A stretch of DNA of 64,000 nucleotides from Arthrobotrys musiformis (Eukaryota > Ascomycota > Orbiliomycetes > Orbiliales > Orbiliaceae), in assembly GCA_036971715.1 (NCBI GenBank), contig JAVHJL010000008.1, positions 868,001 to 932,000 on the forward strand, written 5' to 3'. Below, one piece after another: positions 55,501 through 64,000 of this stretch (positions are counted from its first letter, which is position 1; the number at the start of each line of letters is the position of its first letter). Position numbers and translations under genes: made by a program. The notes under the pieces were generated by a model. That model made no database searches. It was given only the letters and a program-made list of their open reading frames with translations, and was not told where the DNA came from.

Positions 55501-58500
55501 CTAAATTTAATTTTATTTTTACATATTTTAATATATAAATCAATTTTGAAAAAGAATAGAAAATAGTTTTCAGATACTACTATAAACTATTTAAGTATAT
55601 AATAATATTTTTTAAACTTACTAATACTCCTATATTTTTCTAAACTTTTATAAATTATATTTTATAAGACTATATTGATATAATCTATATAGTTTATTTA
55701 GATAATATTTTTATTTATAGTAAAAATTTGGAAAAATATAAGAAATATATTAATTTAATACTTAATGCTTTAAAAGAATATAATTTATAATATTTCTTTG
55801 ATAAATCTAAATTTGCTATCATAGAATATAAATTCTTAAAAGTTATAATTACTTTAAATAGTATTAAAATAAACTTATAAAAAGTTTAAGTTATTTAGGA
55901 ATGGCCTTTATCAGAAGATATTAAAGATATATAATTATTTTTAGGACTTTATAACTATTATTGATGATTTATTTAAAAGTATAGTTTTATGTTAGCAGTT
56001 TTTACAAAACTTATAAGAAAATAAGTTAAATTTAAATTTATACTTAAAAGACTTAAGGTCTTCGAATTTTTAAAAAACATTTTCATATCCGCCCCAATAC
56101 TTAAGATTTATAATCCGAAACTCCTTACTAAAATAGAAATAAATACTTTAATTACTGCTTTAGGAGCATATTTTTTATAGTAATACTTTGATCAAAAATA
56201 GTATTTAATTGCCTACTTTTTTTATAAATTTGACCTTACACAATTATAATATTTAATATATAATAAAGAATTTATGGCTATTATAGAAACCTATAAAAAA
56301 TAGTATATTTATTTTTAAATTAAAAAATTTTTTATAATTTTTTTTAATTATAAAAACTTTATCTTTTTTTTAATTATAAAAAAATTTAATTACAGATAAA
56401 TTCGTTGGTGGGAATTTTTTTTAAAATATAATATAAAAATTATCTACTTTAAAGGTAAAGAAAATGCTCTGGCAAATATAATAAATCAACAATCAAATTT
56501 TATAAAAAGAATAGAACTTAATAAAGAAGCTATCCTATTAAAAAAAGGAACTTATATTACTATTAATAAATTTCTTAACCTTATAGAACATCATGTTGAA
56601 GATGAATTTCAAGCTTAACTTATAAATAGCTACTAACAAAATTCAATAATAAAAAAAATTTTAAAAAAACCTTAGAATCTGCCAAAATATTATGCACTAT
56701 ATGAAGGAATTATCACATTTAGAGAATTTCTTTATATTCCAATTAAAAAACTCCAAAAGGAAATCATCATCTAACATTATGATTTAGAAATATATAATTA
56801 CTTAAGTATTAATTAAATATAAGAGCTTATTACTAAAATATATTTTTAACCTTAAATAAGAAAACATATTAAAGAATATATCAAAATTTATGATATATAT
56901 TGCAGAAACAAACCTAATTAATACAAAATATATAGCATATTCTAATTTTATAATATACCTAGTACATTTTTTAAAATTATTATATATAATTTTATTTAAA
57001 GAATACTATATGTATGATGTGTTTTTACCAATGCTATTTATAATAAAATATTAATTATTATTAATAAATTCTTAAAAACCGCTATTTTTATTCTATAATA
57101 CAGCTAATAGGGAACCAAAGAATTTTAATAAATATATTACTAATATGTCTTTTTTAAATATGGAATCTAGTAAAAGTATATTTGTGATAGAAACCTATTT
57201 TTCACTAGTAAATATTAATAGTCAGTTGTAAATTAAATAAAATTAAAAATCAATATTATAATAAAATCTTATTTTTAGATTAATAGAGCTTTAGAATGCT
57301 TTATTTAAATTTTTAAAATATATCTTTAAAATTTTCTTAATTATATTTAAAATAATTAGATATTTCTTTTGTTTTTAGCAAAATTTATATATAATATATT
57401 TTAATATAATGTTATTAAATATATTTTATATAAAATACTACATAAATAGAATCTTAAAGCCTTTTTATCTTTACTTTTTTTAAAAGAAATTATACTAAAA
57501 ACTAAGAAATATATAAAATAAATAAAGAACTTTTATAATATTTTTAAAAAAAACCTTAAGTTTTCTTAAAAACAAATAGCTTATTATTATGATAAAAATT
57601 ACTTAAAAGCCCTATTATTGAAAAAAGAAAATAAAGCATATCTGCTTATATAAAATCTAAAAAGTAAGTATTTTAATAAAAAACTTAATTATTAGAAATT
57701 TGGTTTTTATATAATTAAGAAATAATTTAGAAAATATTAATATAAATTAAACATATTTAAATTTTTAAGAATTTATTATATATTTCATATATTAGTTTTT
57801 AAACTAGCTTTTTTAAGACTCTAAAAAGACTCTAATAATATTAAGATAGAGTATGATAATTTTGCTAAATATAATATTAAAAAAATCTTCAAAAAACCTA
57901 ATAAAAATAATAAATACCTTATTTAATAATTTTAACTTTATAATCTAAAAGATAACTTCTAGTAATTAAAAGAAAATATTTTTCCCAAATTTATCCAATC
58001 TTTTTTAAAGTAATTTAAGATATTTATTCAATAGGGTACTATAAAGCCAAAGAGAAAACATAGATGGCTTAGAAAAATCTAAAATTAATATTATTTTAGA
58101 TATATTATTATTTTATAACTTTTATTAATTCATATTTCTAATTACATATATAATTTATTAAATACTACTTGTATTTTTTATCCTAATACTTTTTTAATTC
58201 TTCTAAAAAATAAAGAAATATCTCCCATTTTATATAATATATTAGAATTACTAACAACATATTAACATATATTATTTAAATGATGTAATTCATAAATAAA
58301 ATATCAGTTATTAATAATTTAGTATATTAAAAAAGGATATTTCTACAAAATATTTTATATATTTATTAAAGATAATAAATAAAAGAAAAAATTTTTTAAT
58401 TTACAAATTCTAAATCTTTATAAATATTTCTTATAAAAATATTTACAAAAAAATCAGAATCTTTTATAATATTTTCAAAAAAATTTAAATTATTTGATAT

Positions 58501-60207
58501 AATATTAATATTTCTTTAAAAATATTATTATATAATTATGAATTTTAAATATTTTTTATTTTTATATTTTATATTTAGAATTTCTTTGTTATTTATTAAA
58601 TAAAAACTTAGATTAAAATCTATCATTTCATCAAAAATAAGTTTTAAAATAAAATAATGTACTAGTTTTTTTAACATTGAAGAAACCCCTTTTTCCTTAG
58701 AACTAGAATTTTCTGGTTCCTCCAACAACTTTAATTCTATTTTTATATAAGTCATATTTTTATAATGTTTCTCTATCACAATTTACATTTTTTATTAATA
58801 ATAAATTAATTTTGATATAATATTATAGAAATTGTTTAATAATTTAAAAAGTTTTTTTTATATTTTTAAAAAATTCTTTTAAATTTTTAATATAATTAAT
58901 TGATTTTACTAAATCTTTTTTTAAGCTGTTTTAAAATAATTTATAACTTTTTAAAATTTCTGATGTTTTTTTCTCCTAAAATCTAAGATCTGATTAATTA
59001 AGAAAAATAGTTAATAATGACTATTAAAAGAAAGTTTTAAAAGAATGATTTTTTATAAGGAATTATATTATACTTCTTTTCTAATTTAGTGCAGACCACA
59101 CACTTTTGTTTTTTTTCCATCACAAAACAATTATATCCTCTTTTAATATAATGACTACATCTAATTTCCAGAAAATACTTAAACTTTTGTATTTATATAA
59201 TAAAATTGTTTTTATTTTTTTAATCTTTAGATTATTTAAACCTAATTTTGTTTTAATATTTTTAAATTCTATTTTTTAACATGCTTTTGTTTAAAAAAAT
59301 ATTATTTAAATATACTTAATTTTGCACACCAAATTATTAAATATAGAAATGTTTAAAAATCTAAATTTTGATTTTTAATTTCCAATAAGTTTAGTTATAT
59401 TTATATATTATTATAATTATATAATCATATATATAGTATGGAATTTATTACCTACAATATTTCTTATATAGGATTATTCTTTTAATAAATTTTTTATACA
59501 AAATTATTTCTTAACCAATTTTCTTATATATAAAATATACTATATAAAATTTTCCTACATGGATCCAATATCCCTAATAACCTATTTCCTATCTACAAAA
59601 TATTCCTATATAAGAATTTTATATAATAAAATTTCTTTTAAAAAAAAAGATAATATCATGTTTACTTCATATAATTAGTCCTAATTAGGCATATAGCTTA
59701 ATATAATAAATATACTTCTAATTCTATATTTTAATTATTTTATAAAATGATTTAGTTCATAATTTATTTATTCTTATTATAAATATTTGTTTAAAAGAAA
59801 TAAGTCTATTTCCTACATTTTATAAAATATATTATTTTTATAATATATTCAGTTTTATTTGACCAACGAAAATCCTAATTACTGGTTTATTTTGTTTTTC
59901 TTATGTAATATTTATTATAATACATATACTTAAGTTAATAATGAACTATCAAATTAATAATTACTGTTGATTTACAGGGATTCTATCAACTTATTAAATT
60001 TATATGCGAAATTGCATTTTATATAAAAAACTTTATCATATATTTAAAATCCTTTTAAACAATAGCAATTTTTAAATCTTTCTTAAAATTCTATTAGTCA
60101 ACTTATCAACTACTTTTACTAATTTATTATTTAATAATAAAGCTTTAAAATAGTCCTATAAGTCTTTTACTTATTTTATTATATTATACTTTCTATATGT
60201 AATTTTA
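52521..60207 (+). mobile_element. Decayed Ty3/gypsy-type element, family A copy A2
   Basis: The order on the + strand fits a Ty3/gypsy element: a gag zinc knuckle at about 52,773-52,820 (C-W-N-Y-N-K-P-G-Y then R/stop-E-C), protease/RT remnants at about 53-55.9 kb, RNase H from 55,897 (EWPLSEDIKDI with stops at former Gln and Arg codons), integrase at about 56.6-57.6 kb, then a long A+T 3' region. The first 450 bp are much less mutated than the rest. Stops occur in all frames, so no product is expected. Confidence 0.75.
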
Positions 60208-60327
60208 TTAGTTCCACCGAATACTGATTATTCCCTCTAAAAGATCTGAACCAATAAAATTAAGAAACCAGCAAGGTGCTAGGCTTGTTTAGGAATCCTG
60301 CCAAGGAGACCTGACCAAGGTGTAACA
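60208..60327. repeat. Mutation-resistant terminal block, copy A2
   Basis: Second copy of the block at 52401-52520; the last 60 bp differ by one base. It ends TGTAACA, after which the hypermutated LINE copy starts without a gap, so this is an element terminus. Confidence 0.85.
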
Positions 60328-62435
60328 CTTTTAATTTTAAAAATAAAATTAAAATATTAAAAAAAGCATTATTTCTAAAATCATTAAATTATATAAAAAC
60401 AATAAATTTACTATTATTAATAAAAATAATAATTAATAAAAAATTAATTAAAAAAAAAATAAAAAAAAAAATTACAAAAACTATTTTTTTATTTAATTTT
60501 AAAAAAGCATTAAAATTAAATAAAATTAATTTTCTATATTTAAAAAAAACTTATAAAATTATATTAAAAAAATTTAATAATTTATTTAAATAATTATTAA
60601 ATCATAAATACCATCCAATATACTTTAAAAAAACAATTAAAAGAATTTTATTTAAATTAAATAAATTAAATTATAATATTCCAAAAACTTACAAAATGAT
60701 TAATTTTTTAAATTATTTAAAAAAAATATTAAAAAAATAATAATAAAAAAAATAACTTTCTTATCAAAAACTAATAAAATTCTAAATCCAAAACAAATTA
60801 AAAATAAAAAATAAAAATCTATAATTAATACAACTTTATTTTTAATTTATAATATAAAAATAATTAAGTCAAAAAAATTAAAAAGTTTTATTTTATTTTT
60901 AAATATTAAAAAGTTTTATTTTATTTTTAAATATTAAAAAAAGTTTTAATAATATTTTTAAACAAAAAATAATTAATATTTTAAAAAATATAAAATTTTT
61001 TAAATAATTAATTTAATAAATTAATAATTTTATATCTAAAAAATTAATTAAACTAATTTTTAATAAACAAATAAAAAAATTAAAACCAATTAAAACTAAA
61101 ATACCATCAAAATTTTTAATATCCTTAATTTTTTTTCTATTATATTTAATATTACTATTTAATTTATTAAAACAAAAAATACCTTCTATTATTAAAGCAT
61201 GTTATATAAATAATTTAATATTAATTATAATTAAGAAAAAAATAAAAACAAATATATATAAATTAGAAAAAATCATAAAAATAACCTTTAATTAAACTAT
61301 AAATAATATAATAATTTTTAATAATATAAAATCAAAACTAATTCATTTTAAAATAAATTTAAAAAAGGAAAATAAATTTAAAAAATTAAATATTAAACTA
61401 TCAAATAATATAAAAATAAAATTTATCAATAATATAAAATAATTAAATATATATTTTAATTTGTCTCGTCCCCATATTTTAATATAAAATTGAATTTTAA
61501 AAATTGTATTAAAATAAAAACAAATACAACAAATAAAATTTTAAATTTTATTAAAATACTTACTAATTTAGAAAAAAAATTTAAAACTAAGGTTTTAATA
61601 TAATTATAAAATTGTATTTATTCTATTTTTAATTATAAATTTAAAATATAGTAAAAAAATTAAAAACAATAAAATATTTTAAAAAAATTTAAATTAATTT
61701 AAAATAAAATATTAAAAAAAATAACAAAAAGCTTCAAAATAATTTTAATAAATATATTAAAAATTAAAGCTTTTATGTTACCACCAAAAGTAAAACTAAA
61801 AAAAATATATTCTAAAATTTTCCCTTTTTAATAAAAATCATTCAATAAAAAAAAGATTTCCAGAATTATTCCTACTAAAATTTAATTTTAAAAAAAATAA
61901 AATAAAATAAAAATCAAGAAAAAAAAATAAAAAAAAATATACCTTTATATTAAATAAAATATTATTAAGAATTAATTTCTTAATAAACCCATATATAAAA
62001 ATTAAGAAATTAAATTCCTCATAAATAATATATTTAAGGATTTAAAAACAAAAAACCACAAAAATAAAAAAAAAGTTAAACTAAATTTTAAAAAAAAATT
62101 ATTTATTTATATAAATAGTTTTATATTGGAAATAGAAAACAAAAATAAATAAAAATAATAAAAATAAAAATAAAAATAAAGAAGAAAAATTTTTAAAAAC
62201 TAAAATTTATAAAAAAAATAGATAATAAATCTATTTTCAAAATTTATTTTAATTTAAAAAAAAGTATAGAAATATATAATACAGATTACTTTGAAAAAAA
62301 AATTCAAAAAATCCTTTAAAATAATTAATAAAAATAAAGAAATAAAAAATATTTATTTTTTTACTAACAATTAAGCTATAATAAAAAAATTATAAAATCT
62401 AAAATTAAAACCTAATTAAAAAATAATTTTAAAAA
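60328..62435 (+). pseudogene. Hypermutated partial copy of the LINE ORF2
   Basis: Colinear with 45,010 to about 47,130 of the intact LINE (offset about 15,319 at its start): RT through RNase H. Almost every G of the intact copy reads A, and many C read T. For example GGAGGCAGAAAACAAAGATC at 45,481 corresponds to AAAAATAAAAAATAAAAATC at 60,800. Reading frames are destroyed. It is bounded by the family A terminus on the left and a family B LTR on the right, so both elements appear to have inserted into this LINE copy. Confidence 0.92.
61451..61483. repeat. 13-bp G+C-rich insertion flanked by a 10-bp duplication
   Basis: ATATTTTAAT is repeated at 61451-61460 and 61474-61483 around TTGTCTCGTCCCC (61461-61473). 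The intact LINE has neither the insert nor the second copy at the matching place (about 46,105). Confidence 0.85.
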
Positions 62436-63039
62436 TGTAAGAAATCGTATAAAAACTAGTCAAGATATTAAAATAATACATAAATATTATAAAGTAAGGA
62501 AATATATTAGTGTAAATATAAATTAATATTTAAATTATTTAGTTTTTAAATATATAATAATGAATGTAGTGAATTAAATAAACAATTAATAAAAAAAATA
62601 ATAAAATAAACTAAATAAGAGATAAGTTTGTAAAATATATATTTGAAAATATAATATTAAATTAAATAGAATATAAGATTATAAAGTAATTATTTAAATA
62701 TAAAATATTAAATTAGATAAAAAATAAGTCTAAATTAAATATTTAAAAATATAAAATATTAAATTAAATATAAATTATTTTTTAATAAATTAAAAATTTA
62801 TATAAAATATAAATTTAAATAAATTTACTATTATATAAACTAAAATAATATCATTAATATTATTCTCTAAATTTTATAGTTTAAATTTAAATACTTTTTT
62901 ATTTTGGATTTATAAATTATCATATAATTTTTTTTTTAATTATAATATTATTTCAATATTTTTTATAGTTATTTTAAAAATTTTTTTAATTATTTAAATT
63001 TCTTTTTAAAATTCTTTTTATTAAATATATTTTATTATA
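62436..63039 (-). repeat. LTR of family B, copy B3 (reverse orientation)
   Basis: Starts TGTAAGAAATCGTAT like B2 and remains colinear with 37885-38449, but is far more A+T-converted. Confidence 0.78.
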
Positions 63040-64000
63040 TAATTTTTTTTTTATATTAATATTTTATTAATATTTTATTTTAATATCTAATATAAAAGTA
63101 AATTTTTTACTTTATTAATGTCATTTACTAATTTTTAATAATATAAATCTTTAATAACTACTTTTTTATATAATTTCTAAGAATCCTAATTTTTCTTATT
63201 TTAGAATATTTGATTTTAAAATTTTTATGTTTATTATGTTATAATTTTAAAAATTTATTTTGGTAAGGTTTTACGCAGGTTTATTAATATTATTAATTTT
63301 TAAGAATTTTTTATTAAATTTTAGATTAAAAATTATTATTTTATTAAATAATTGATTTTTTATAAAGTTGTTATTATAGAATTGTTTATTATTTTTAATT
63401 TAAAAGTCTATTTGAAGTATTATTAAAAAATTATATTAAATAATTTTAATTATTTTTATTTATAATTAAAAATTTTTTAATATAAATAGAAGTATATGAG
63501 TTTTAATATTTAAAATTTAAATAAATTAATATTTAAAAATATTTCTTAGATAATATTAAAAAATTAAAGTTTTTTAATTAGTTTATTTAATTTTTTATAT
63601 TATAAAAAAGTAATATTATAAAGTTAAAGGAATTAAATAATAAAGTTAAATTAATTAAAATAAAAATTATAAAAATTATTAAGTAATTTTTGAGTATAAG
63701 TAATGTTGGATATAGATTATTAAATAAATTTATTTTAATCTTTTTATTAAATGAAATATTAAAGTTTACAGTAATATAATTATAAATTTAGGATTTTTTT
63801 AATTTTATATTTTTTTTATTATTAATTATGATAGATATAGATTGTTTTTTGTGGTTTTAATTAAAAAAAGTGTTTTTTAATATTATAAGTTAATATAGAA
63901 AATAGAATAAATTTTTATTAATAAAAAAAGTTCTAATTTATTTTTTTATAAATTTAAGAATTTAAAATAGATTTTTTATTTTATTAGATAGTTTTGGATA
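63040..64000 (-). mobile_element. Decayed family B element, copy B3 (partial, runs off the window)
   Basis: Colinear with about 38,450-39,410 of copy B2 (for example TATTTTGGTAAGGTTTTACGCAGG near 63255 and GATAGATATAGATTGTTTTTTG near 63830). No open frame. Confidence 0.75.

Noticed and set aside
60879..60935. 28-bp tandem duplication within the mutated LINE copy
   Set aside because: A real but minor duplication in low-complexity sequence; slippage explains it.
34120..64000. A bacterial-type defence system, CRISPR array or phage island
   Set aside because: The DNA is clearly eukaryotic and the repeats are retrotransposons; no spaced short repeats or prokaryotic genes were seen.

Overview
The window comes from the nuclear genome of a filamentous ascomycete (Pezizomycotina). 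The evidence is a set of fungal housekeeping genes with short GT..AG introns (about 60-160 bp), a divergent H2B/H2A histone pair, a GLEYA adhesin-type protein, and a right half made of retrotransposons hypermutated to A+T in the manner of repeat-induced point mutation (RIP). I cannot name a genus from the sequence.

Positions 1-34,120 are gene-bearing and of normal composition. In order: a GID/CTLH armadillo subunit (Vid28/ARMC8 type, running off the left edge); an F-box/WD40-like protein (-); a Sae2/CtIP/Ctp1 DNA-end-resection protein; glyceraldehyde-3-phosphate dehydrogenase (-); cytochrome c oxidase subunit IV/Cox5; an Osh/Kes1-type oxysterol-binding protein with 11 exons; eIF3 subunit e; a Nudix hydrolase; histones H2B (-) and H2A (+); a small Arg-rich spliced ORF (-); a 480-residue protein ending in a divergent H2A-like histone fold; a four-helix membrane protein; and a secreted Thr-rich GLEYA protein (-). 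Exon structures were read by hand and give uninterrupted frames of the expected family lengths. The genes form no pathway, apart from the histone cluster, where an intronless H2A-fold fusion lies 1.7 kb from the canonical H2A gene.

Positions 34,120-64,000 are an extremely A+T-rich block of nested, decayed retroelements: a 5'-truncated LINE tail with long flanking duplications, LTR family B (one + copy, two - copies), and LTR family A in a tandem with a 7,807-bp period. Inside it sits one LINE (Tad1/I-like; gag-like ORF1, APE-RT-RNase H ORF2) at 42,324-48,089 with both frames fully open and no sign of RIP. A second copy of the same LINE (60,328-62,435) is almost fully converted to A+T.

The observations most worth following are the H2A-fold fusion protein; the intact LINE with flanks from two different elements; a perfect 11-bp hairpin at the ORF1 start and a GAAA-tetraloop hairpin at the LINE 3' end; a 120-bp block that escaped mutation in both family-A copies; and a 13-bp G+C-rich insertion with a 10-bp duplication inside the hypermutated LINE copy.
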